Positions 44,923 to 54,389 of a stretch of DNA of 64,000 nucleotides are shown piece after piece. The number at the start of each line of letters is the position of its first letter. Within the stretch, counting starts at the first letter, position 1. Under the pieces are notes generated by a model, which was not told where the DNA came from, did no database searches, and was given only the letters and a program-made list of their open reading frames with translations. The stretch covers positions 75,262,501 to 75,326,500 of the forward strand of contig NC_083869.1 in NCBI RefSeq assembly GCF_032452875.1, in the 5' to 3' direction. The DNA comes from Bos javanicus. Taxonomy: Eukaryota; Chordata; Mammalia; Artiodactyla; Bovidae. The translations under genes and the position numbers were made by a program.

Positions 44923-45157
44923 TTTACCTATCTTTACAAATGCTTAATTGCCCTGTCTAGCCTCTTAAATAAAGTATCTGTTTATGTCATTTGCTATTTT
45001 CTAACTGAATTTCTGTTTGTTTGTTAACTTTCGAACTATGAGTGTTTTTAAATATTCTAGATACTAAACCTTTTTGGGATATATGGTTTGTATACACATT
45101 TCCCCAATCTATAACTTGTCTTTTCAGCCTCTTCATATGGGCTTTTGCAGAGCAAAC
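44923..45157 (-). mobile_element. Old L1 C: ORF2, antisense
   Basis: 'tttctaactgaatttctgtttg', 'atattctagatactaaacc', 'ggcttttgcagagcaaac' are antisense ORF2. It is interrupted by the young L1 at 45158 and resumes at 46334 with 'atttttaactttgatgagg'. Confidence 0.8.
45148..45157. repeat. Young L1 target-site duplication, left
   Basis: cagagcaaac, identical to 46324-46333. Confidence 0.92.
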
Positions 45158-45617
45158 TTTTTTTTTTTTTAAGATTCTTTTTTTAACTTTAAAATATTGT
45201 ATTAGTTTTGCCAAATATCAAAATGAATCCGCGAGAGGTATACCCACGTTCCCCATCCTGAACCCTCCTCCCTCCTTCCTCCCCTACCCTCCTCTGTGTT
45301 GTCCCAGTGCACCAGCCCCAAGCATCCAGTACCATGCATCTAACCTGCACTGGCGACTCGTTTCATACATGATATTATACATGTTTCAATGCTATTCTCC
45401 CAAATCTCCCCACCCTCTCCCTCTCCCACAGAGTCCATAAGACTGATCTATACATCGGTGTCTCTTTTGCTGTCTTGTACACAGGGTTATTGTTACCATC
45501 TTTCTAAATTCCATATATATGCGTTAGTATACTGTATTGGTGTTTTTCTTTCTGGCTTACTTCACTCTGTATAATAGGTTCCAGTTTCATCCACCTCATT
45601 AGAACTGATTCAAATGT
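45158..45617 (-). mobile_element. Young ruminant L1, 3' part (3' UTR and ORF2 end)
   Basis: Starts with the T-run of a poly-A tail, then antisense 3' UTR of the ruminant L1-BT type ('ccatcctgaaccctcctccc', 'gtgttgtcccagtgcacc', 'actggcgactcgtttcatac'). It ends with the last ORF2 codons. Several CpGs are intact, which marks it as the youngest LINE in the window. Confidence 0.93.
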
Positions 45618-46323
45618 ATGACCCACCTCCCAGAATATTGGAAATAAAAGCAAAAATAAACAAATGGGACCTAATTAAACTTAAAAGCTTCTGCACAACA
45701 AAGGAAACTATTAGCAAAGTGAAAAGGCAGCCTTCAGAATGGGAGAACATAATAGCAAATGAAGCAACAGACAAACAACTAATCTCAAAAATATACAAGC
45801 AACTTCTACAGCTCAACTCCAGAAAAATAAATGACCCATTCAAAAAATGGGCCAAAGAACTAAATAGACATTTCTCCAAAGAAGACATACAGATGGCTAA
45901 CAAACACATGAAAAGACGCTCAACATCACTCATTATCAGAGAAATGCAAATCAAAACCACTATGAGGTACCATTTCACGCCAGTCAGAATGGCTGCAATC
46001 CATAAGTCTACAAGCAATAAATGCTGGAGAGGGTGTGGAGAAAAGGGAACTCTCTTACACTGTTGGTGGGAATGCAAACTAGTACAGCCACTATGGAGAA
46101 CAGTGTGGAGATTCCTTAAAAAACTGGAAATAGAACTGCCTTATGATCCAGCAACCCCACTGCTGGGCATACACACTGAGGAAACCAGAAGGGAAAGAGA
46201 CACGTGTACCCCAATGTTCATCGCAGCACTGTTTATAATAGCCAGGACATGGAAGCAACCTAGATGCCCATCAGCAGATGAATGGATAAGAAAGCTATGG
46301 TACATATACACAATGGAGTATTA
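45618..46323 (+). pseudogene. Young L1, inverted 5' part: ORF2 C-terminal region
   Basis: Plus-strand open frame of about 235 codons for the C-terminal region of L1 ORF2p, downstream of the RT domain. It includes the Cys-rich motif CWRGCGEKGTLLHCWWEC (C-x3-C-x7-H-x4-C) and the PYDPATPLLGI and WYIYTMEYY blocks. ORF2p is the endonuclease/reverse transcriptase that mediates L1 and SINE retrotransposition; this tail is thought to bind RNA. The segment is inverted relative to the 3' part at 45158-45617 and ends at the right target duplication. The endonuclease and RT are absent. The ATG at 45614 is created by the junction. Confidence 0.93.
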
Positions 46324-46333
46324 CAGAGCAAAC
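46324..46333. repeat. Young L1 target-site duplication, right
   Basis: cagagcaaac, identical to 45148-45157. It restores the old L1 C sequence when collapsed. Confidence 0.92.
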
Positions 46334-47216
46334 ATTTTTAACTTTGATGAGGAATAATTTTTCAATGTGTTTTTATGGTTTATGCTTTTGGTGTCAAGTT
46401 TTGCTTAGCCATATGTATCAGAGATTTTCTCTTATTTTCTTAACTTTTAAACATTTTAAATAAAATAATTATATTTTTACATTTTATATTTAAATTGATA
46501 ATCAATTTGACTTAATCACTTATAAGGTGTGAGGTCTGAGTTGAGGTCTATGTTTTTGCTGTGAATTTCTAATGATGCTTCAGCAATATTTATTGAAAAA
46601 AATTATCCTTACACAATTGAATTTCTTTTTTTATCAAAATTCAGTTAATAATATCTGTGTGACTGTACTTCTGTGTCTTCTGTTCTCTTGACATATGTCT
46701 TTACCATTGCATTATCAACACTTTGTCTTGAATTTTATTGGTATAAAATAAGTCTTTAAGGATACATAGAATGAATGTTCTTACTTTATTTACTTTTCAA
46801 TATTAATTTTAGAATATGTTTGCTATGACTAAGAAAAATCCATATCAATAAGTAGTTTTGATAGGAATTGTCTTAATCATATGAATCCCCTTGGAGAATA
46901 TTGATGCTTTTACTATGCTGAGTCTTCGAATCTGTGAGCAAGTTATGTGCCTCTGCTTATTTATATTGTCATTGATTTTTTATCCATATTTGTATTTTTC
47001 AACATACAAACTCTACATTTGTTTATATGGGCATATATTTAACTTTTCATTTCCTTTAGAGTGACTCTGAGTGGTTTTGTGCTTTTAATTTTGGTTCCTA
47101 AATGTTCATTATTAGAGGAATGATTGATTATTACATGTTGCGCCTCTATCCAATGAATTTTATCAGTTTTAGAGGTTGCATCTCTGTGTTTGTATATAGA
47201 GTATCTGGAATTTTCT

Positions 47217-47262
47217 ATGTATATAATCATTTGTAGCCTATGTATATAATCATTTGTAGCCA
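47217..47262. repeat. 23-bp tandem duplication
   Basis: The unit ctatgtatataatcatttgtagc occurs twice in tandem. It lies next to a palindromic run (agatatcaagatagcttgatatct-like, 47293-47321) and a GT/AT microsatellite. Confidence 0.8.
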
Positions 47263-47340
47263 AAAGGCTACAAATAGATATCAAAGATAGATACAAATAG
47301 ATATCAAGATAGCTTGATATCTATGTATCAAGCTATATAG

Positions 47341-47345
<5 letters not shown>

Positions 47346-47393
<48 letters not shown>

Positions 47394-47395
47394 CA
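47346..47395. repeat. (GT)n(AT)n microsatellite
   Basis: About 30 bp of GT followed by about 18 bp of TA. Confidence 0.95.
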
Positions 47396-47821
47396 TATGG
47401 CCTTATTGAACTAGATAGAAGTTCTGGTACTTTGGTTAGTAACATTGGTGACAGTGGATACTCTCTCCTTTTCTCCAGTTTTACAGAGAAAGAATTCAGT
47501 TTTCCACACTTAGGTAGGATGCTGGGTATGAAGTTTTTTGGCTTTTGATATTTTGGATAAAAGAATATGCTCTTTTTTCAAATTGAAGGAGTTCCTTTCT
47601 GTTACTAGCTTGGTGAGAGTTTTTTGTTTAATTGCTCATTTTTAAACAGGAATAGGTTCAGGATTTTAACAAAGGTGATATAAATCTTTCATGTTCATCG
47701 ATAGATGACATATTTCCCTCTTAGCCTGTTTATACAGGGAACTATATTAATTGATTTTTAAAACATTGAACCAGTCTTACATACTTGAAATAAATCTCAT
47801 TTGGTTATCTATAATCCTGGA

Positions 47822-48946
47822 AGTGAAGTGAAATGGGCCTTAGAAAGCATCACCATGAACAAAGCTAGTGAAGGTGATGGATTTCCAGTTGAGCTCTTCC
47901 AAATCCTGAAAAATGATGCTGTGAAAGTGCTTCACTCAATAAGCCAGCAAATTAGGAAAACTCAGCAGTGGCCACAGGACTGGAAAAGGTCAGTTTTCAT
48001 TCCAATCCCAAAGAAAGGCAATGCCAAAGAATGCTCAAACTACCGTACAATTGTATTCATCTCACACGCTAGTAAAGTAATGCTCAAAATTCTCCAATCC
48101 AGGCTTCAGCAATATGTGAACCGTGAACTTCCTGATGTTCAAGCTGGTTTTAGCAAAGGCAGAGGAACCAGAGATCAAATTGCCAACATCCACTGGATCA
48201 TGGAAAAAGCAAGAGAGTTCCAGAAAAGCATCTATTTCTGCTTTATTGACTATGCCAAAGCCTTTGACTCTGTGGATCACAATAGACTGTGGAAAATTCT
48301 GAAAGAGATGGGAATACCAGACCACTTGATCTGCCTCTTGAGAAATTTGTATGCAGGTCAAGAAGCAACAGTTAGAACTGGACATGGAACAACAGACTGG
48401 TTCCAAATAGGAAAAGGAGTTCGTCAAGGCTGTGTATTGTCACCCTGTTTGTTTAACTTCTATGCAGAGTACATCATGAAAAATGTTGGACTGGAAGAAA
48501 CAAAAGCTGGAATCAAGATTGCCGGGAGAAATATCAATAACCTCAGATATGCAGATGACACCACCCTTATGGCAGAAAGTGAAGAGGAACTCAAAAGCCT
48601 CTTAATGAAGGTGAAAGTGGAGAGTGAAACAGTTGGCTTAAAGCTCAACATTCAGAAAACAAAGATCATGGCATCTGGTCCCATCACTTCATGGGAAATA
48701 GATGGGGAAACAGTGGAAATAGTGTCAGACTTTATTTTTCTGGGCTCCAAAATCACTACAGATGGTGACTGCAGCCATGAAACTAAAAGACGCTTACTCC
48801 TTGGAAAAGTTATGACCAACCTAGATAGCATATTCAAAAGCAGAGACATTACTTTGCCAACAAAGGTCCGTCTCGTCAAGGCTATGGTTTTTCCTGTGGT
48901 CATGTATGAATGTGAGAGTTGGACTGCGAAGAAGGCTGAGTGCTGA
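47822..48946 (+). pseudogene. BovB reverse transcriptase fragment, longest open frame
   Basis: An uninterrupted frame (open from about 47801, stop at 48944-48946) encodes most of the BovB RT. Counting from 47801, RT0-type text (RSVFIPIPKKGNAKECSNYR) is at residues 63-82, motif A FIDYAKAFDSVDH at 148-160, motif B RQGCVLSPCLF at 208-218, motif C YADD at 250-253 (48548-48559) and motif D GLKLNIQKTKIM downstream. The catalytic aspartates are all present. The frame ends where a CGA codon retained in the copy at 10609 has become TGA, a CpG change. The endonuclease is absent by truncation and there is no native start, so it is not an autonomous gene. Confidence 0.92.
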
Positions 48947-48973
48947 AGAATTGATGCTTTTGAACTGTGGTGT

Positions 48974-49034
48974 TGGGACTCTTGGAGAGTCTCTCTCTCA
49001 AGGGACTCTCAAGGGACTCTTGAGAGTCCCTTGG
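48974..49034. repeat. Local inverted duplication in BovB
   Basis: Other BovB copies read a single 'actcttgagagtcccttgg' here. This copy inserts reverse-complement pieces (caagggactctcaag) before it, giving a self-complementary stretch of about 60 bp. Confidence 0.85.
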
Positions 49035-49364
49035 ACTGCAAGGAGATCCAACCAGTCCATTCTGAAGGAGATCAGCCCTGGGTGTTCTTTGGAAGGAATG
49101 ATGCTAAAGCTGAAACTCCAGTACTTTGGCCACCTCATGTGAAGAGTTGACTCATTGGAAAAGACTCTGATGCCGGGAGAGACTGGGGGCAAGAGGAGAA
49201 GGGGGCGACAGAGGATGAGATGGCTGGATGGCATCACTGACTCGATGGATGTGAGTCTGAGTGAACTGCAGGAGTTGGTGATGGACAGGGAGGCCTGGCG
49301 TGCTGCAATTCATGGGGTCTCAAAGAGTCGGACACGACTGAGCAACTGATCTGATCTGATCTGA

Positions 49365-49620
49365 TAATTATTTTATACATAGTTGAATTGAGTTTTCTGT
49401 ATTTTCTTGATATTTTGCCCAACTTCATGAAAAATATGTATTTGTAGTTTTCTTTTTTATACTGTCTTTGTCTGCTTTAACAGAGTAATAGTGTTATTAC
49501 ACAGTCAGTTGGTAAATGTTTTTTCATCTTCTATAATCATATAAATACTACCTGGAGGTTAGAGTTTTTCAGTTATCATTGGATTAATATCAAAGTGTTA
49601 CAACTTTATGTTCCCTATTG
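49365..49620 (-). mobile_element. Old L1 C: ORF2, antisense, last part
   Basis: 'tttgtagttttcttttttatactgtctttgtctg' and 'agagtaatagtgttattac' keep the L1 order after the BovB. Diverged. Confidence 0.65.
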
Positions 49621-49629
49621 GAGGTTCTG
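49621..49629. repeat. BovB target-site duplication, left
   Basis: gaggttctg, repeated at 50177-50185. Confidence 0.8.
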
Positions 49630-50176
49630 TTCAGTTCAATTCAGTCACTCAGTCATGTCCGACTCTTTATGACCCTATGGACTACAGCACACCAGGCCTC
49701 CCTGCCAATTGCCAACTCCCAGAGTTTACTAAAACTCACGTCCATCAAATCAGTGATGCATCCAACCATCTCATCCTCTGTCATCCCCTTCTCCTCCAGC
49801 CTTCAATCTTTCCCAGCATCAGGGTCTTTTCCAATTAGTCAGTTTTTCCCATCAGATGGCCAAAATATTGGAGTTTCAGCTTCAGCATCAGTCCTTCCAA
49901 TAAATATTCAGGACTGATTTCCTTTAGGATGGACTGGTTGGATCTTCTTGCTGTCCAAGGGACTCTCAAGAATCTTCTCCAACACCACAGTTCAAAAGCA
50001 TCAATTCTTCTGTGCTCAGCTTTCTTTATAGTTCAACTCTCACATCCATACATGACTATTGGAAAAACCATAGCTTTGACTAGACGGACCTTTGTCTGCA
50101 AAATGATGTGTCTGCTCTTGAATATGCTGTCTAGGTTAGTCATAGCTTTTCTTTCAAGGAGCAAACATCTTTCTGA
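49630..50176 (-). mobile_element. BovB 3' fragment (~0.55 kb) with target duplication
   Basis: Antisense BovB from tail to 'ggagcaaacatctttct'. It is flanked by 9-bp direct repeats (gaggttctg at 49621-49629 and 50177-50185), so the truncation is original. It lies tail-to-tail with the BovB at 47821-49364. Confidence 0.93.
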
Positions 50177-50185
50177 GAGGTTCTG

Positions 50186-51279
50186 GGAATGAATCCATTC
50201 CCTTGTCCTTTCTAGTTTCTAAAGGTCACCTATATCCCTTGTTTCATTTCTCTTTCATTTATCTTTTATTAATGTCAACAACTAAAAGTTACTTTTTATT
50301 GTATTCCCATTTGTCCACTTCTGTCTCTACTGCCTCCCTCCTCTAGTTTAAGTCATCTCCTGATTACACTGAGCCTACCTATAAAATACAGGATAATCTC
50401 CAAGCTGGCACTGTTTCTACTATTCACAATTCTCCAAACATATGTGAGCCTTCCATGCATTTCTCTGGGATTCACTCCATGAGACAAAAATTTCCTCTAC
50501 TTAATCTCATCTAAATTTTTTGGTTTCTGCTTAAATGGCTGAGAGGATCTATGAGTCATATGCTTAATTTCCTCAAAGAGCCTTTCACATGAGTAAATAC
50601 TCTGACTTTTTTATCTTTTTGAGATATCAGCAAAGGGTTGTCTAGCCACATTTTTGGCTTTTTCTCTAGAGCAGATTTCCTATTATGAATCTTGTAGTGT
50701 AATTTTTTTTGTGATCTGATAGACTGAGACTATTCCAAATCACCAATTTCTGATTTCACTTTGCTTAACAGTTCTTATCTATAGCTGTCTCTTTCCTTGC
50801 ACATTTTACTATAAGTGGCAAGAAAATACCAGGCAATAAGATTTTACTGGGAAATTTTCTCAACCGAATGTGAAATTACACATTTTACAATTCTGTGCAG
50901 CTTTCTCCTACTGTATAGCAAGAAACAGCTTTTCTCCAATTTCTAACAAAACTGTTCTTCATTTCCGTTTGAGCAATTGCCCTCATGAGCAGTGCTATAA
51001 ATGCACATGTTTTTACAAATAATCTGCTCATCACAATTTAGGTATTCTCAAAGGCAATATATACTTTATCTACCATTGTTCTTGCTTTTTCCTTGAGCCT
51101 TACCAACAGAGCTTTTAACATCCATATTTTTACTAACATTTGTTCAGGTCAATTTAAGCTTTTTCTATCATGTTCCTCAAAATGTTTCCAGCCATTTCCC
51201 ACTGTCAAATTCCAAAGGCATTCCTTCGTGTTTGGCATTGTTTTAGCATCACTCTATTTCAGTTAGGAAAATCTATATT
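50186..51279. other. Unassigned sequence
   Basis: About 1.1 kb without a recognised gene or repeat. Confidence 0.4.
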
Positions 51280-51467
51280 ATAGAGTTATATTGATGCTGT
51301 AGCAAATTACCACAAACATCATGGCTTAAAGGAAAACAGATTTGCTATCTTGTAGTTTTTTGTTTTGTTTTTAAATTACAGGTCTGACACTGGCCTTGCT
51401 AGGATAAAATTAATTTTTCAAGGCTCTGTTCCTCTACAGAGGCTTTAGGGGGGAATCTGCTTCCTTT

Positions 51468-51615
51468 CACTTTTCACTTTCATGCATTGGAGAAGGAAAT
51501 GGCAACCCACTCCAGTGTTCTTGCCTGGAGAATCCCAGGGATGGGGGAGCCTGGTGGGCTGCTGTCTATGGGGTCGCACAGAGTCACTGAAGCAACTTAG
51601 CAGCAGCAGCAGCTG
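51468..51615 (+). mobile_element. Bov-A2-type monomer with target duplication
   Basis: BovA unit with the cacttttcactttcatgc linker and a CAG-repeat tail (gcagcagcagc). It is flanked by ctgcttccttt at 51457-51467 and 51616-51626. Confidence 0.94.
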
Positions 51616-51794
51616 CTGCTTCCTTTGTTTAACTTGTTTGTTTTTTCAGTTTCTAGAGGCCACCAGCATTCCTTGGCTTTTGGTCCCTACTCCATCTTCA
51701 TTAGCAACTTCCTGCTAAGGCTTTCTCATGCAGCCATCTGTCTGATTCTCTCTCATTTGCCTTCCACTTCAATTTTTTAGACTATGGTCTAAAA

Positions 51795-51820
51795 AATGTC
51801 ATTACTATGGTAATGACATT
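51795..51820. repeat. Perfect 11-bp stem, 4-nt loop palindrome
   Basis: aatgtcattac - tatg - gtaatgacatt. The right arm fits the surrounding ancient repeat, and the left arm looks like its inverted copy. Confidence 0.85.
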
Positions 51821-51990
51821 GGACCCACCCAGATAATTCAAGAGATTCTCCTTAGTTTAATATGAGTTGAGTAAGTAAAAATTAGCAGCCTTATTTATAT
51901 CTTCAACCTTGAGTTATCTTTGCTAACATATTTACAGATTCCCAGGATAAGGGTGTTGACCTCTTTGGGGCCATTAATATGATTACCACA

Positions 51991-52456
51991 AAAACTAAAA
52001 ATCCAAATGATCATATATGCAAAGTTGCTGTATAGTTCTCAGCTTCCAAGGGGGTACTCAGATTCTAGGAGTTTTAAGGAGCTGGGGATTAAAATTGGCA
52101 GCATTTTTCTCTACCACTCTTTCTAAGGGCATACAGGTGTGTTGGACAGGGGCTCTGGTTTACCAGTCTGGAAAATATGCCTGTTGTTCACAAAGATACA
52201 AACATTGATAATGTATATTAACCTCAAACTCAACAGCAGAGCAAATCCCTTCCAAAGGTTTTAGCTTCATATGTTTCTCTCTTTTGGTACAAGTCAGCAT
52301 CAGCTAGATTAGTTTCATTTTAAACAATTAACTTTAAAAAGACACCTTAAATTAAAAGGAGTTTGATTTGAACTATTTTCTTGCAAGGTCTTAGAAAAGA
52401 GATTTGGATATCTGTCTAGAGTTTTATGTAAACCTTAAATTTACACATATTAAATT
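51991..52456. other. Unassigned sequence
   Basis: About 465 bp. No gene or repeat recognised. Confidence 0.4.
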
Positions 52457-52846
52457 TGTTGGGGGACTGTGTAATTTCCTTGGTTCTGTATCGCTGCAGC
52501 AAAAATTTGAAGCAATGGGTAGACCAGTGTTACAGCTCAATTACAGTTCAGTTTTATTTGGTAAGCAAAGGCAAATACATCCTCGAGCATGAGGGCGGGC
52601 CTACCCAAAAGAAGTGAAGAGAAGAGCACGAGGCTCAATATTGGCTCCTCTTTTTTTTTTTTTTTCCCTCCTTCCCCTGAACCTGCCATATGTAAATTGG
52701 GCTAGCCAGGAGGGCTGTTTGTTTCACCTGAGGTTCTCACTCTGGTCCTCGGACCTTCCTTTGTTCTATTTTTGCAGCTTTTTCCCTTCTTTGTCTTTTA
52801 GCCACCACCATTCTGTACTCCTTTTTCCTATTCTAACTACCTAACA
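52457..52846 (-). mobile_element. Solo LTR, antisense (390 bp)
   Basis: Starts TG (tgttgggggactgtg) and ends CA (taactacctaaca), with AATT on both sides (52453-52456 and 52847-52850) as a possible 4-bp target duplication. The polyadenylation signal lies on the minus strand (52553-52558), about 95 bp from the 3' end. A 15-bp T-run sits inside. It resembles a ruminant ERV LTR whose family I cannot name. No internal genes. Confidence 0.7.
52553..52558 (-). promoter_or_regulatory. LTR polyadenylation signal (antisense)
   Basis: tttatt on the plus strand is aataaa on the minus strand. It sits at the position expected for the R region. Confidence 0.5.
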
Positions 52847-52850
52847 AATT

Positions 52851-53496
52851 CAATTAAAATTAAATTGTGCAGACCAAAGTACATTTGCTGGTTGAATTTA
52901 GCCTCCTGGCCATACTCCATCTTTCTTGAAAACTCTCAGAAGTTTTAAAAACTTTTGAAAGGACTGCAAAGGAGACAACATTCTTATAAGTTGGTATGAT
53001 TTTTGTGATGCATGATGAGAGTCTCACTCTCATGTTTTATTATTCTTAAGTTCCAATAGCTATAAAGATGAAAAATAAATACATGGGTTTACCTGATGGC
53101 TTTCTTTTTCTCTAAAATTTCAATTTTATTTTCAAATTAAGGAAGCTGGAGAAAAAAAAATATGTCTTTATAAAGGTAAAGGTACTTTCTAGACAGTTCC
53201 CATTTCACAACCATGCTGTCTTTTCTCAGGGCATCTCAGAGTGGATCAGAGATAAAGGGTAAGGCAGGAATTATGTAAATTACTAAGCTTCCATTCTTTC
53301 TTCCCCAGTTGCCATTACCTGAAAATGATTACATTCTATTATAGCAACTATAGCAAGCAGCTTTTAACTCACTGACAAAACTTTTTTACATATAAATAAC
53401 TTGCCAATCTAATAAAGGGATAGAAACTACTTGTTATGGTAATGGATGAGAAACCTTCAACTAGTCAATGAAAATATGATTTTTTCAGAAACTAAC
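52851..53496. other. Unassigned sequence
   Basis: About 650 bp, AT-rich. Nothing recognised. Confidence 0.4.
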
Positions 53497-53713
53497 AGAA
53501 GAGCTGACTCATTGGAAAAGACTCTGATGCTGGGAGGGACTGGGGGCAGGAGGAGAAGGGGACGACAGAGGATGAGATGGCTGGATGGCATCACAGAATC
53601 GATGGACATGAGCTTGAGTGAACTCTGGGAGTTGGTGATGGACAGGGAAGCCTGGTGTGCTGCGATTCACGGGGTCGCAAAGAGTCGGACTCAACTGAGC
53701 AACTGAACTGAAC
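53497..53713 (+). mobile_element. BovB 3' fragment (~0.22 kb)
   Basis: Plus-strand BovB terminus from 'agaagagctgactcattgg' to 'caactgaactgaac'. Only the last part of the C-terminal coding region is present. Confidence 0.93.
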
Positions 53714-54159
53714 AGATAATGATAGATAATAGAATGGCATCAGATTGAGTTTTCTCTTGTTTTATATATTTCTAGAATAAGGTTCACAAAAAAAGAAAAG
53801 AAAAGAGAGAGAGTCTTGTTACAGTTATCAAAATTTTGTGCTTTGATTTCTTTTGAATTTGATACATTCCCAGTAAAATTAGGAGCTGTTATTTAAAAAG
53901 CATACTCACAGAAATACACTTTAGACAAATAATTCTCTGTGTAGTATTGCTTTCTGTACATTATCTTTTTTGCCATTACAAACTAAATTCTTACAATGAA
54001 ACTCAGATGATCATTCCAGCCAGAACAACTCAGATCAATTCTTAGGGAGTCTCTTAATTAAACTGCTCATGAAACATATTGATTTTACCATTTGTTCCAT
54101 AAATTGTCCCTACCTAACTCTCAAATATTCCTCCCTTAGGGAGTGCTACTAGTTATGTT
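53714..54159. other. Unassigned sequence
   Basis: About 450 bp. An AAAGA-rich patch near 53788-53812, nothing else. Confidence 0.4.
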
Positions 54160-54389
54160 GAGAAGGTGCAACTCATGAATTTTGATCAACCAGAGTGCTA
54201 ACCTCAACTCTGCCACTTACCAGCCTGTGACTATCCATAGCAGTATTCTCATGAATAATGGAGATGAAAATTATACCTCTCAATATAATCATATTCAAAG
54301 ATTAAATAGATTAAATGAAGGACATCTTTAAAGTTGCTTGCATGGTTCCTGACTTAGAATAGTTTCTCAAAAATTGTTAATGTCTCCTG
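54160..54389 (+). mobile_element. MIR SINE
   Basis: Order typical of MIR: 'caactctgccacttacc', 'aataatggagatgaaaattatacc', 'gattaaatgaaggac', 'cttgcatggttcctgac'. Diverged. Confidence 0.72.

Larger units (their letters stand above)
46334..47820 (-). mobile_element. Old L1 C: ORF2, antisense, continued
   Basis: 'ttatggtttatgcttttggtgtc', 'gaaagaattcagttttcc', 'tgaaccagtcttacatactt' follow the antisense ORF2 order. It contains a (GT)n/(AT)n array at 47346-47395. Confidence 0.75.
47821..49364 (+). mobile_element. BovB in old L1 C (~1.54 kb)
   Basis: Plus-strand BovB from just upstream of the RT to a variant tail of (CTGAT)n instead of (ACTGA)n. It is 5'-truncated, and L1 sequence resumes at 'ttattttatacatag'. 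It holds the longest open RT frame of the window and a local rearrangement at 48974-49034. Confidence 0.94.
51280..51990. mobile_element. Ancient mammalian LTR-like repeat, split by a Bov-A
   Basis: 'gatgctgtagcaaattacc', 'gctttaggggggaatctgcttcc', 'gccaccagcattccttggc', 'ttggacccacccagataat', 'tctttggggccattaat' form a familiar mammalian repeat, probably an ERVL/MaLR-type LTR. I could not fix the family. A Bov-A SINE interrupts it at 51468. Confidence 0.55.

Noticed and set aside
45614..46357. 247-codon open frame that could be read as a gene
   Set aside because: It is the inverted L1 ORF2 tail plus a few codons of flanking old L1. The ATG is formed at the inversion junction.
47801..48946. 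Reverse transcriptase frame as evidence of a retron, DGR or other RT-based system
   Set aside because: Motifs and flanks are those of BovB ORF2, embedded in a 5'-truncated LINE with a BovB tail. There are no retron RNA or DGR repeat features.
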